From contig JAFRUZ010000002.1 in assembly GCA_017438635.1 (NCBI GenBank), forward strand, positions 1-64,000: a stretch of 64,000 nt of DNA, written 5' to 3'. The notes under the pieces were generated by a model. The model was given only the letters and a program-made list of their open reading frames with translations, ran no database searches and was not told the DNA's origin. The DNA is from Bacilli bacterium. GTDB lineage: Bacteria; Bacillota_I; Bacilli_A; RF39; UBA660. Position numbers and translations under genes: made by a program. Below, in pieces: positions 53,016 to 63,445 of the stretch. Position 1 is the first letter of the stretch, and each line of letters starts with the position of its first letter.

Positions 53016-54598
53016 TAATCAAACATATCACTTATTGTGTAAACATATATTATATCTTCTATAGAAAAATCACTTTTTTCTATAACATTATAATATAGTA
53101 TCTTATTTATATCATTTATTATAGTATCAATATTAGAAATATCTTCTAAAGAATTTTCAGGAATATTTATACTGCTTAATTCATACTTATCAGTAATAAC
53201 TTGTTTTATATCTTTATTATTCTCTATATTTATATTATTTATAATATTGTTATACGGACTAAGTATAAGTTTATTTATTTCATCTATTACTTCATCAGTT
53301 TTTAGGTCTTGCTCACCTATTAATTTATCTTGATATATGTAATATGAATTAGCAAGTTTAAACAACGATATTAGTTCACTATTACCATTAAAAAGTAAGA
53401 ACTTTTCATTGAAAATATCGGTATCTAATTCATCATAAAAACCCTTTAATTCCATTATCTGATTATCTATATCCATATATAGTTTATCTATTGCTTCATC
53501 TTTATTCTTCTTATTTTTTGAAGCCCAAGTAGCTTTAGTTAACTTATACATTAATCCTAATTTAACTTGTTCTTCACCACTTAATAAATAAACTTTTTTA
53601 GATAAATCACTTAGCTTACTCTCTGCTTTTTTGATTTCACCAGACTTAGTTTTTACTAAACCTTTATATTTATCTTTTTCATCATATAACTTTTTCATAT
53701 CATCTAAGATATAGTTATACTTTAAAACATAAGAATATTCTTCAAGAGTATGTTTTAATTTAATAAACTCTTCAATAACACCATCAATATTATCACCAAT
53801 AGCATTTAAATCAGTATAACTACCTATAACACTATCTATTTTTTCTTTAGTGAAATCATTTGGATTAAGTTCTTTATTCATAAACATATCATACACACTA
53901 GATATATTTATAATTTCATTATCATTAAGTTCTTTTAAACTTTGATATTGTTTTATTAAACTATTATTAAAATCTTTTAATAGTTTTTGTTGTTTTAGTG
54001 CTAAAAACTTATCAAAATTTGATTGATATTTATAATAAAGAGTCTTAAATGTTAATTCCATATGAGTAATTATATTTGATTCTTTCCAGTATAATTTTTC
54101 AAATGCTTCACGCAGAGTTCTATTATTTAAATCATCCTTATTTTGTAAGAAAATCTTCATATATTCATAAAATACTGGACTATATGAGAAATCGCTTAAT
54201 TGCAAATTAACTCCTGCTTCTTTATACATTGATAACACACTAGATATTGTTTTATTAACATCTTCATATGTTACTTTATCTTTACTCATAATATAAAGCA
54301 TTTTATCAAATTCCATCTTTTCATAAGAAGTATTATACTTACTAAACCAATGATATTCATTAGCTATTTTATTAATTAATTCACTTTTATCTGCATATTT
54401 TTCTTTTGGTAATTTAGCAAGTACTGCTTCTTTTCTAGATTTGATTTCTTTTATAACATCTTCTTCTTTTACTTTATACTTTTCTAGTTCTTTAGAAATA
54501 CTATCTTTATATTTCTCTATATTTTTTTTATTATTTTTAGGTAAAGTGGATAATACTTCTTTTTGAACTTCTATTTCTTTTTTTAACTCTTCTATCAT
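53015..54598 (-). CDS. Coiled-coil protein, 527 residues, last gene of the surface operon
   Basis: Not recognised. Almost entirely helical, Lys/Glu/Leu/Tyr-rich, with coiled-coil stretches at 1-60 and about 310-350. There is no signal peptide or membrane segment, so it should be cytoplasmic. Its ATG overlaps the stop of the 40-codon gene (ATGA), and that gene follows the giant surface protein by 11 bases. Position suggests a role in production or positioning of the surface structure, for example as a scaffold or chaperone, but nothing in the sequence proves it. Confidence 0.65.
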   Translation of the reverse strand: MIEELKKEIEVQKEVLSTLPKNNKKNIEKYKDSISKELEKYKVKEEDVIKEIKSRKEAVLAKLPKEKYADKSELINKIANEYHWFSKYNTSYEKMEFDKMLYIMSKDKVTYEDVNKTISSVLSMYKEAGVNLQLSDFSYSPVFYEYMKIFLQNKDDLNNRTLREAFEKLYWKESNIITHMELTFKTLYYKYQSNFDKFLALKQQKLLKDFNNSLIKQYQSLKELNDNEIINISSVYDMFMNKELNPNDFTKEKIDSVIGSYTDLNAIGDNIDGVIEEFIKLKHTLEEYSYVLKYNYILDDMKKLYDEKDKYKGLVKTKSGEIKKAESKLSDLSKKVYLLSGEEQVKLGLMYKLTKATWASKNKKNKDEAIDKLYMDIDNQIMELKGFYDELDTDIFNEKFLLFNGNSELISLFKLANSYYIYQDKLIGEQDLKTDEVIDEINKLILSPYNNIINNINIENNKDIKQVITDKYELSSINIPENSLEDISNIDTIINDINKILYYNVIEKSDFSIEDIIYVYTISDMFD

Positions 54599-54717
54599 TT
54601 TGCTTCTCCTTGCTCACTTGCATTTTGAAGTTCACCTGTTAAAAATTTTAAATAATCTTCAATTATTTTGTAAACCTCTAATAATTCATCATAAGATAAG
54701 TCCTTAATATTATCCAT
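54595..54717 (-). CDS. 40-residue helical peptide
   Basis: A short gene with good signals: GGAG eight bases before the ATG, and an ATGA overlap with the next gene. The product (begins MDNIKDLSYDELLEVYKIIE) is an amphipathic helix with an acidic/polar tail, with no membrane segment. Its conserved-looking placement between the giant gene and the coiled-coil gene suggests it is real; it may partner the 527-residue protein. It ends with TGA. Confidence 0.6.
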   Translation of the reverse strand: MDNIKDLSYDELLEVYKIIEDYLKFLTGELQNASEQGEAK

Positions 54718-54728
54718 TTTACCACTCC

Positions 54729-57700
54729 TTATTTTATTATTAAATATTGATATACTTCTCCAATATAATTATTTCCATCATACAGAGATATAACTACTCT
54801 ATATGTTCCAGATACTAAATTACTCTTAGTAGTTAAGAATATATTTGTATTATTTGCAGGATATCTTGTTAATAAGAATTCATTTGGTGTACTAGTAGTT
54901 GTAAATTGATTTTGGAAATAATCTCGTATATCTACTAACTCATACTCTGTTGAGAAAGGTGTATTATATTTTCTTCTTTTCATAGATATACGTATTTGTG
55001 GATTACTAAGCATAGAACTGTATTTGTATGTAAATACTTCTGTGTTATTGTCATTAAGATTCTTGCCTGTATCTTTATCTATTATAACTTGTTTTTCAGG
55101 CAATGTCACATCTAATCCGTAAACACTGTCAAGTACATTAAACGGAATTGTAGTATAATCCGAAGATACTAATCCGTAATATATACCATCAGGTGAGCTA
55201 AACGACTCTATTTTCATAGTATACTGACCAGGAGCCAAAGATTTTGTCGTATGAAGTTTAATTCTTGCAAGTACGTTTGAAATCCTTTCAGCAATCTTAA
55301 TTCTGGTTGTTCCATCGACTCTCGGATAATGTAAAACTCCATCTAGTTCATATGATACCCCAAGTAAACTAGCCCCAGTTACTTGATCATTATTAGAATC
55401 AAATATTGTTATTTTAATACCCATTTGACTTTCAAGAGCAGCTGTATCGTAAACTGGAACGCCTTGATATGTATTTTGAACATAATTAGTTGTTACATTA
55501 AGTCTTACTTCATCACCAGGATATATATTATTAGTACTTAAAGTACCTGTAACATCTATAACTGATTCATCACCATGAATCAAGTTGTATTGCATTGCTG
55601 CTTGTTGTAAACCTAAAACCCCTACAATAGTTTGTCCACCACTATTTCTTAATTCTATTAGTAATGATTTTCCTATTACATTTGAATTAATACCACTTTC
55701 ACTGAAATCTACTATAGCAATGAATTCCTCTTGTGCTATATCATTAGTTGTATCAAAATATGCAACATTGTTAGCAGAATCACTATAAGTGTTAGTAGGA
55801 CTTGTACTACCCATCCGTATAAACCGTGAGAAATCATAAGTTACTTCTTGATTCTGTTGAAACTCTGTCTGTGCAGCAGCATAATCTGCAGCACTAACTA
55901 TATAGTAATAGTAACTTGGATCAGCATGATTATGTAAATCTATTAGTGTTATCTTTGTTTTTTCAGGTAAAACATAATCTGAAACTAAAGTACGATAACA
56001 TCCAGTTTGATAGAAGTTTTGTTGTTGTACAAATAGTGAATAGTAATTACTATAACTACCAGTTGTAGTAATATTTATAGCATCACTTGCAAATAAACTG
56101 TAATGTTTACCAGGAGCTGCTGTACCTTCATAATCGTTTGTAGTAAATAGTGCTCTAGTTAAATGTATTTCAACATTAACTCTCTCTATTATACTTTCTA
56201 GATCGTTTACTGGTGTTACTACTACTAGTGAGATAACAACATCACCCATATTACCAGAAGTATACAAGTTCTTTGAATGGTACAAGTAAAATTGTAATAC
56301 TGGCGTCATTATCGAATTTTCACGTTTATAATTAATCGTACCATTTATAGGATGATCTGGATCAGATAAGAATACTGTTTCACCATTGTTCATCCAACCT
56401 GATGACGGTGTCTTTATCGCTAGCCCCATATTATTGTCAGCAGCTTGTTGACTACTAGCAATTCTTGGTATTGTTTCTGGATCTACTAGATTAACACCAT
56501 CCGCTAAATCTGCATAATTAAATCCTACGATAGAGAATACAGCATTTGGTCCAGAATGCATTACTAAAGGTAAATCAACAGTACCAAGAGTCAAGTATTT
56601 TGATGCTGTAATTGTCATTGGATAAGATGATACTTGTTCACCAATAGACCACATATAGTAATCTGCATCATCTGGCGTTGGAGTAATATAATCAACTTTT
56701 ATCTTTCCAGAATTATCCGCCAAATCAAAGTTAGAATAAAATCCATCTACAGTAATATCATGAGTTTGTCTATAGTGTTCACCAAGTACATAACTACCTC
56801 TACTATACATGTATAAATCTGTTGAAGGTACTACATCATCATAATCATATTGTTCATTATATAATCCTGTAGATATAACTCCTTCTCTTGTTCTTTGATA
56901 CATTCCAAAGAATGTCATTCCATGTACTTCACCTGGAACAGATATATTTTGAGTTTTGGCAATGTTTAAAACTTTTCCTTCAAGAATATATACTCTATTA
57001 TCAACATTCTTTGTAACTGTTTTATTTTCTTCATCAATATCTACTGCTGCAAGTGTTTCAACATTGTTTATATCTACAGCACTTGTAAATTCTTCAAGTA
57101 AGTTAGCACCTGTTTTTAAATATAATGTCGTTCCATTTTTTATTTTTAATTCTGCAATTCTACTTATTGAGAATTCTTCATCATCATAATCATTTGTTCT
57201 ATCCTTTGCACCATATAATTCAAAACAAGAATTATTAATTATTACTCTATCTGCTCTTTGTAATGAAATGTTTCTCTTTATATCATTAGCACTTCCATAA
57301 TTATCGATTGTTATATAACTGTAACCTGATGTAGAAGAAGCATTACCACTACCAAATATAGAACCATCAATATTGAAATTATTATGTGTCGCAGCATCTA
57401 TATATATATCTATTCCTCTAGTTACACTGATGAATGAGAAGTCGTAGTTTGCACTACCTGAAGCATTGGCTTCACCACCACCAAATACTGTTCCACCAAT
57501 TGAAATATCACCTTGAACTAAATTAGAATTATTAGGAATAGTATTATAACCGATGTTTACTCTTGTATAACCATATACTCTTGAGGTATTAGCTCCTCCG
57601 TAAACATTTCCACCAATAGTTGCACCCGCAATGTTTACTGTACTTATTGAATTGTTATTTGCTTCAATACCAGTTTGAGCGGCATTACCACCACCAAAGA

Positions 57701-60700
57701 CATTTCTACCTACATTTGTAGTTCCATCTATTGTAACTGTAGCATTTCCATTTACAACTGCAGCAGAACCATTACCACCGGCATATACACTATCTCCAAT
57801 AGTTGATGAAGAAATATATACATTTGTATTTCCAGTTACAACACCGGCATTACCTCCACCGTATATTGAACCGATTATACTCGAATTTACAAAATTTACA
57901 GTAGTGTTATTATTAACAGCAGCTTGGTTACCACCACCGTATAATTGTCCACCAATTGCTACACCATTACAATTTATATTTGCATAATTAACTGGTGCTA
58001 AGTTACCTCCACCATAAACATTGTGAACATAACCTTTAGTAAGATTTATATCAGTAGTACCAGTAAGACCACCACGGTTATTACCGCCATATAAATTAGA
58101 AACGATTAAGTTTTCACTATTTTGTACAAATGCATCTCCAGAAGATGATATTCCTACAATAGATTGTTCATCCATTTCAAAATTAGCCACTGGATCATTA
58201 GAATAAATAGTAAATGTAAATGAATGAGTAGCACCAGGTGCTAGTTCAAATGGATTATTTTCATCATATTTATTTATTTGATTAAAAGTATATATTCCGT
58301 CATCTTCTGTTATGTCATGATTACTATAATTTGAATAAAGAGTTGAACCTTGATCCTTAAGTACACCAGACCATTCTGTTATTGTTTTATCACTATTATT
58401 AGTAACAGTAACATTAACAGTTACCACAGAAGTATAATCTGTGTCTTGCCAATATGGATCTACTGCTACAGCACTAGTAGTAATATCCATATCTATTTCT
58501 GTTTCGTTATTAAATGTTGTTTTATTAGTTTGGGCAGTACTTATATGACTTGTTGTAACAGTACCAGATTGATTTGAACCACCAAATACATTTGTAGCAG
58601 TACCACTCTTTAAAATTATATTTGAAGTTGTAAGACCTGCTTGATTACCGCCACCAAATATACTTCTAGTGTTCGTACCATCTAAAGTTACAGTTGAAGT
58701 TGTAGTTGTAGCTTGATTACCACCACCGTACACATAAGTAGCTCTTCCAGAGTTTAAATTAACATATGTTGTAGTTGTTGTACCACCTGCATTATTGCCA
58801 CCATATACAGAAGTTGCTCTACCACCATTAATATTTACCGTACTTTGTGGTACCGTTCCAGAGGAATCTGATCCTCCGAATATTGAGCCGTTAACTGTAG
58901 CACCATTTTGATTTACTGTTGTTGATGTCGTAATACTTGCACTTTTACCACCACCAAATACATCGGTAGCAGTTCCGCTTGTTAAAGTAACTAACGTTTG
59001 AGTAGTAGTAGCTAATCGACCACCACCATAAATAGTACCTGCACTAGCACCATTTAAAGTAACATTTGCACTTGAAGTAACACCACCAGCATTATTACCA
59101 CCATATACATAGGTAGCACTTCCACTAGTTAAAGTTACATTAGAAGTTGTTACATTACCAGATTGATTAGAACCACCATATATTTCTCCGCAATTTGCAC
59201 CATCTAAAAGTACACTTGTTACCGGTACACCAGTTTGATTACCACCACCATAAGTGTAATCCACATCTCCGCCATATAGTTTAACTTGTACAGTACCATT
59301 TGGAGTACCTGCAGCATCGTTTCCACCAAAGACATTAGTAATATCTCCACCATTTATTGTTACTAATACATTACCTTCAACATATGGTGTATAAGTACTA
59401 GATCCTTTACCACCACCGAAAACTGAACCTATGTTACCTTTGTTTACGGTTACTCGTGTATCATAACTAGAAACTGTATTAGTATTAGTAGCACCATTTA
59501 CTGTACCATAAGCACTACCTCCGAATACTTCTCCAGAAATAGTAGGTCCAGGATTTATACTGCTATCTCCAATTGTTACTCTAACGTTTTGGGTAACGTA
59601 AGTACCAGGGTGATCATTATCATTAGCTATATAACCACCTTTTCCTCCACCAAAGACATTAGCAACAGTTCCATTTACTATATTTACATTTGTGCTTCCA
59701 TAAATTGTTCCTTTTTCATTAGAACCACCATAGACAGCACCAGATACTGTGCCTCCAGTCATTTCAATATTAACTGTAGAACTAATACTTGAAGATCCAG
59801 AACCATTGTTGTTACCTCCGCCATAGACAGAACCACTTATTGTTCCACCATGTACCCATATATTGGTCGTTGTTGTTCCACTTGTTTTACTAACCCCTAC
59901 AGCCGAGAAATTACCTCCACCATAGACATTACCATTAACAAGAGCATCCTCATCTATAATTACATTAGAATTGTCATTTGATCCGATTGTTTGAGACCCT
60001 GATTTACCATTACCGTTACCAAATACTGAACCGGCTTCAGCTCCCCACATAGTGTTATTATTGCTTGCCATTATTGTAGTATCTCCGATTTCTGCTCCGC
60101 CGCCAACATATACTAGTGAAGATCCTCTTAAAGTTCCATCACCTTCACTACCATCATAACCGTTTGATCCACCAAAGACGCTGTAATTTATTTTACCACC
60201 AGTAAGTTGAATAATTCTGTTACCATATGTAGCAGTAGTACCTGCTCCACCAGTTATCATATCGATGGTTCCACCTTTTTGATAAATATAAGTATCATTT
60301 ACACTACCCCTGTTAGTAGCAGTAAGTGGTCCACCGATTAAATTATATATATATCCACCAAGAATTGTAGCTTGTCTTGCAGCGTTATGAGTACCACCGT
60401 AACGACCACCTACATATATACCAGTAGTATGGTCTATCTTACCTCCACCAAAACTACCACTTTTTACTGTTAATTCAATAAATGTTTCTTTACCATTAAT
60501 AGCACTGTAAGCTCCTCCCCAAGTACCAGAAGCACAGTAATATACATCAAGTTTTGTATTATCATTTGCTACTCTATCATAGTCATTGCCATACTCTACT
60601 AAACCATCCATACTTATGGTAGGTACATTATTTGTAGAGTTATATGGTGTATTAGTATTTGAAATAGACATATAATGACCTTGTTCTATCATAAGTTTAT

Positions 60701-62390
60701 AATTTTTGTTACTGTTACTACTAGAGTTACCTCCAACTACTGCTATGAAGTTACCATTTGAACCTGTTCTAGTTATTCGTCTACCTATTTTAACATTGTG
60801 ATAGTTTCCATAGAAACCACCATTTCTACTTGTAGGATTAGATACATCACTAAATTCTATATCATCATCTTCAAGATTATAAAAATCAAAACTACAATTT
60901 ATTCTTATATTTTCAATTGTAGTATCTGCATAAGCATTTACTTGAATACCGTTTATAGTAGTTGTACTCCACCAACCACCACTTGTACTAACCGTTGCAA
61001 CTGTCCAGGTAGCATTAGAATCATAATTAGTAGTACCATCGTTATATTCAGTTGTTAATGTAAATGGTTTATTTTGACCACTAGCCCAAGTAGTATTCAT
61101 ACTATTAGTCATAACTATTATATTGGTATCTCTTGTTACCAAATAGTAATAAGTAGTATTATTAGCTGCGATGTTTGGATTATTATTTGAATCATAGTAT
61201 TGCATAAGTTCATAGTAATCGCAACCATTGGTAGCAGTACAGGATGTAACGACGTTACCATCTGCATCATAGAAATTTGCTCCTACTGTAGCACCTCTAG
61301 CAAAGTGTTGAGCTTTATAATAACCAGCAACATTTTTGTTACCGATATCTTCGTTATAATCTTCATGTGTTTGATCAGGTACTAATGGTAAAGTATCCGG
61401 ATCAACTAAACTCATACTATTATTTCTTAATCTATAATAATTATTACCTTCGGTATAGTATTCACCACTAGGTATTAGCCTGTAATAAGTACAAGTATTT
61501 TGGTTACAAGTACCACTAGTATATAATTGCCCTCTGTTACTATAGTAACCTACTCTTGATTGACCTCTTGTTAATATTACTTGCGCATAATATCCACCCA
61601 TATCATAAGGCAAGTATGAATCTACTACTGTAACTGATGATACAAGTGGTTGCATACCTTTAGCTTTTAAATCTCCAAAAGCTGTTGACCAGTTTCTGCT
61701 TGTAGAAACAGTAGTACTTGTAGCTACTACCCAGTTAGCATTAAAAGTTATTTCTATTGCTTCAGGTTCACCACTAGAATATGTAACAGGAACTTTTGCA
61801 AATCTTAAATAATGTCCTGCATCATATCTAAGAGTTACACCTTGATAATTAGTAGTCCATCCATTAAATGCTTTACCTGCCGGCCTTTTTGTAAATGGAT
61901 TATCAATAAGTTCTATTTCTATATAATCATCACTAGTACTATTAGTACCGTTATTATTAACAGGATAAACTTTATAGTATCTATATATACGTTGTGTTTC
62001 ATCATTTGATACATACCCTATTAAATTACTATTATCAGCATCTGTACTATCATATATTACTTCAGTTTGTACTAAGTTAGCATCACTATAAATGTGTTGA
62101 TTTGAGCCACTTGGAAGTGTTCCATTACTACTATAAGTGTAATTAAGACCCATATAATAATTATAATCTTTTCTAAGATCATCTACAGATACCACTGTAC
62201 TTGTCATTCCTGAATTTTCATTTCCATATCCAGGAAACTTACTACTAAACAGTGCATATGAAGGAAGAAAACTGATAATATTTAGTAGTATAACTAAAAA
62301 AAAGGATACAAGAAAAACTAAACGTATCGTTTTTGGAACACGCTTAACTTTTAAATTAATAGTTTTAAGTATTAATTTAAATTTTTCCAT
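54729..62390 (-). CDS. Giant cell-surface protein (2553 residues) with beta-solenoid-like GG repeats
   Basis: The basic N terminus is followed by one hydrophobic segment (about 23-48), a signal or anchor. Around 165-225 lies a Listeria/Bacteroides-type repeat (KAFNGWTTNYQGV..ITFNANWV). Residues about 735-1685 carry some 28 units with the core V/I-Y/F-GG-x-N, spaced as little as 24 residues apart, as expected for rungs of a parallel beta-helix. At about 1283-1433 an Ig-like insert (VTVTNNSDKTITEWSG..ELAPGATHSFTF) resembles a CBM2-type module. The C-terminal third has beta-sandwich-like stretches and no LPXTG. AAAGGAG precedes the ATG. Likely an adhesin or matrix protein. Confidence 0.8.
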   Translation of the reverse strand: MEKFKLILKTINLKVKRVPKTIRLVFLVSFFLVILLNIISFLPSYALFSSKFPGYGNENSGMTSTVVSVDDLRKDYNYYMGLNYTYSSNGTLPSGSNQHIYSDANLVQTEVIYDSTDADNSNLIGYVSNDETQRIYRYYKVYPVNNNGTNSTSDDYIEIELIDNPFTKRPAGKAFNGWTTNYQGVTLRYDAGHYLRFAKVPVTYSSGEPEAIEITFNANWVVATSTTVSTSRNWSTAFGDLKAKGMQPLVSSVTVVDSYLPYDMGGYYAQVILTRGQSRVGYYSNRGQLYTSGTCNQNTCTYYRLIPSGEYYTEGNNYYRLRNNSMSLVDPDTLPLVPDQTHEDYNEDIGNKNVAGYYKAQHFARGATVGANFYDADGNVVTSCTATNGCDYYELMQYYDSNNNPNIAANNTTYYYLVTRDTNIIVMTNSMNTTWASGQNKPFTLTTEYNDGTTNYDSNATWTVATVSTSGGWWSTTTINGIQVNAYADTTIENIRINCSFDFYNLEDDDIEFSDVSNPTSRNGGFYGNYHNVKIGRRITRTGSNGNFIAVVGGNSSSNSNKNYKLMIEQGHYMSISNTNTPYNSTNNVPTISMDGLVEYGNDYDRVANDNTKLDVYYCASGTWGGAYSAINGKETFIELTVKSGSFGGGKIDHTTGIYVGGRYGGTHNAARQATILGGYIYNLIGGPLTATNRGSVNDTYIYQKGGTIDMITGGAGTTATYGNRIIQLTGGKINYSVFGGSNGYDGSEGDGTLRGSSLVYVGGGAEIGDTTIMASNNNTMWGAEAGSVFGNGNGKSGSQTIGSNDNSNVIIDEDALVNGNVYGGGNFSAVGVSKTSGTTTTNIWVHGGTISGSVYGGGNNNGSGSSSISSTVNIEMTGGTVSGAVYGGSNEKGTIYGSTNVNIVNGTVANVFGGGKGGYIANDNDHPGTYVTQNVRVTIGDSSINPGPTISGEVFGGSAYGTVNGATNTNTVSSYDTRVTVNKGNIGSVFGGGKGSSTYTPYVEGNVLVTINGGDITNVFGGNDAAGTPNGTVQVKLYGGDVDYTYGGGNQTGVPVTSVLLDGANCGEIYGGSNQSGNVTTSNVTLTSGSATYVYGGNNAGGVTSSANVTLNGASAGTIYGGGRLATTTQTLVTLTSGTATDVFGGGKSASITTSTTVNQNGATVNGSIFGGSDSSGTVPQSTVNINGGRATSVYGGNNAGGTTTTTYVNLNSGRATYVYGGGNQATTTTSTVTLDGTNTRSIFGGGNQAGLTTSNIILKSGTATNVFGGSNQSGTVTTSHISTAQTNKTTFNNETEIDMDITTSAVAVDPYWQDTDYTSVVTVNVTVTNNSDKTITEWSGVLKDQGSTLYSNYSNHDITEDDGIYTFNQINKYDENNPFELAPGATHSFTFTIYSNDPVANFEMDEQSIVGISSSGDAFVQNSENLIVSNLYGGNNRGGLTGTTDINLTKGYVHNVYGGGNLAPVNYANINCNGVAIGGQLYGGGNQAAVNNNTTVNFVNSSIIGSIYGGGNAGVVTGNTNVYISSSTIGDSVYAGGNGSAAVVNGNATVTIDGTTNVGRNVFGGGNAAQTGIEANNNSISTVNIAGATIGGNVYGGANTSRVYGYTRVNIGYNTIPNNSNLVQGDISIGGTVFGGGEANASGSANYDFSFISVTRGIDIYIDAATHNNFNIDGSIFGSGNASSTSGYSYITIDNYGSANDIKRNISLQRADRVIINNSCFELYGAKDRTNDYDDEEFSISRIAELKIKNGTTLYLKTGANLLEEFTSAVDINNVETLAAVDIDEENKTVTKNVDNRVYILEGKVLNIAKTQNISVPGEVHGMTFFGMYQRTREGVISTGLYNEQYDYDDVVPSTDLYMYSRGSYVLGEHYRQTHDITVDGFYSNFDLADNSGKIKVDYITPTPDDADYYMWSIGEQVSSYPMTITASKYLTLGTVDLPLVMHSGPNAVFSIVGFNYADLADGVNLVDPETIPRIASSQQAADNNMGLAIKTPSSGWMNNGETVFLSDPDHPINGTINYKRENSIMTPVLQFYLYHSKNLYTSGNMGDVVISLVVVTPVNDLESIIERVNVEIHLTRALFTTNDYEGTAAPGKHYSLFASDAINITTTGSYSNYYSLFVQQQNFYQTGCYRTLVSDYVLPEKTKITLIDLHNHADPSYYYYIVSAADYAAAQTEFQQNQEVTYDFSRFIRMGSTSPTNTYSDSANNVAYFDTTNDIAQEEFIAIVDFSESGINSNVIGKSLLIELRNSGGQTIVGVLGLQQAAMQYNLIHGDESVIDVTGTLSTNNIYPGDEVRLNVTTNYVQNTYQGVPVYDTAALESQMGIKITIFDSNNDQVTGASLLGVSYELDGVLHYPRVDGTTRIKIAERISNVLARIKLHTTKSLAPGQYTMKIESFSSPDGIYYGLVSSDYTTIPFNVLDSVYGLDVTLPEKQVIIDKDTGKNLNDNNTEVFTYKYSSMLSNPQIRISMKRRKYNTPFSTEYELVDIRDYFQNQFTTTSTPNEFLLTRYPANNTNIFLTTKSNLVSGTYRVVISLYDGNNYIGEVYQYLIIK
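57340..60190 (-). repeat. Protein-coding tandem repeat region of the giant surface gene
   Basis: Recurrent bases such as ACCACCACCGTA and ACCACCAAATA on the plus strand encode the YGGGN and FGGGN turns. About 28 units are visible, irregular in the outer part and most regular at 58,570-59,330. They are interrupted once, at about 58,090-58,540, by the non-repeat insert. The units differ at many silent sites, so the repeats look old rather than recently amplified. Confidence 0.8.
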
Positions 62391-62419
62391 GTATTACTCC
62401 TTTTTTATTTTTTTATTTA

Positions 62420-63445
62420 TTAACTTGGATTAGTTGTAATTTGAAATTGGAATTCTAAATCTCCAGATGAAGAACCATTTTCACAGTCAACATCTTGTCC
62501 TTCAAGCCAGATATATACTCTGTATTTTGTAATACCTGCTTTTAAATCAAATATTTGTTGGTTGCTTGCAAAACCTGTTGATGTTTTATAATTAGCAGTT
62601 ACATTAGAAAAATATGCAGGATAGTTAGCAGCAGTTGCTTGTCCTAATGTAATGTTTTGAGATTCATTTATTATATTTGATACTCCAGAATAATTAAGTG
62701 GAGCGTTGTTAGCAGTTATTGTTTGTCCAAATAGTGAATAAGCATTAGCTATTCCTGTTGGAGAATGGGTATTTGCATTAGGTTCCCAAATATATAAATC
62801 AGAACTAGTTCCTCCTCTTAGTGATTGAATAGAACCTTGAGCTGATCCTATAGGAACTGTTCCTTCTTCTAGAAAAGCAATTCTTATAGCATTTTCTACT
62901 CCTGCATTATTATTGCCAGTAAAGGTAACTGTTGAATTTGGAGTTAGATATCCATCAGATGATTTATCAACTTTTAAGAAGAAATCAAACGCTAAGTAAT
63001 CTCCTTCATCACCACGAGCCTCAGGACTATTCACAGTGGTAATAATATAGTCACCATTTTCATTTCCTAGAATTACTCCACGGTACATAGTCATAAATCC
63101 ACTAGAAACACTTCCAACAGTAGAAGTTGGTATTAATGAATCTGGGAATTGATTAAGACTGGCAGGATAAGTTGAAACTGCTCCTTCCAATTCTTCTTGG
63201 TTGATAATTGTTTTCCAATTAAGACCATCTACAGATATTTCAATACCACCTTGCGATTCAACATGAACATTCAAAGAATTTACTGATACTATCCTGTTTG
63301 CAGTAAACCAAGCATATGTTGAAACACTTAGCATAAATCCTGTAAATACTAAGAGAAAAAATAGTAATAATAATCTATTTTTTCTACGTTCTTTGTATTT
63401 TGGGTCTTCTAAATAATCTAAATTTTTATCCTTCTTTTGTAGCAT
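62420..63445 (-). CDS. SipW-type exported protein with LEGxDxDC ending
   Basis: About 341 residues. A charged N terminus leads to one hydrophobic segment ending STYAWFTANR, the pattern of SipW-dependent signal peptides on TasA/CalY-type fibre proteins. The exported part is beta-rich with many Asn, Ser and Thr. The C terminus has YRVYIWLEGQDVDCENG, a motif shared with the upstream neighbour. I start at the second ATG (63445), nine bases from GAGGGGG. It overlaps the upstream gene and precedes the giant gene by 29 bases. Probably a fibre or anchor subunit. No SipW-like peptidase is in the window. Confidence 0.75.
   Translation of the reverse strand: MLQKKDKNLDYLEDPKYKERRKNRLLLLFFLLVFTGFMLSVSTYAWFTANRIVSVNSLNVHVESQGGIEISVDGLNWKTIINQEELEGAVSTYPASLNQFPDSLIPTSTVGSVSSGFMTMYRGVILGNENGDYIITTVNSPEARGDEGDYLAFDFFLKVDKSSDGYLTPNSTVTFTGNNNAGVENAIRIAFLEEGTVPIGSAQGSIQSLRGGTSSDLYIWEPNANTHSPTGIANAYSLFGQTITANNAPLNYSGVSNIINESQNITLGQATAANYPAYFSNVTANYKTSTGFASNQQIFDLKAGITKYRVYIWLEGQDVDCENGSSSGDLEFQFQITTNPS

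Noticed and set aside
57340-60190. Possible CRISPR array or DNA satellite
   Set aside because: The recurring bases encode in-frame YGGGN turns, spacing varies, repeats are imperfect, and there are no cas genes.
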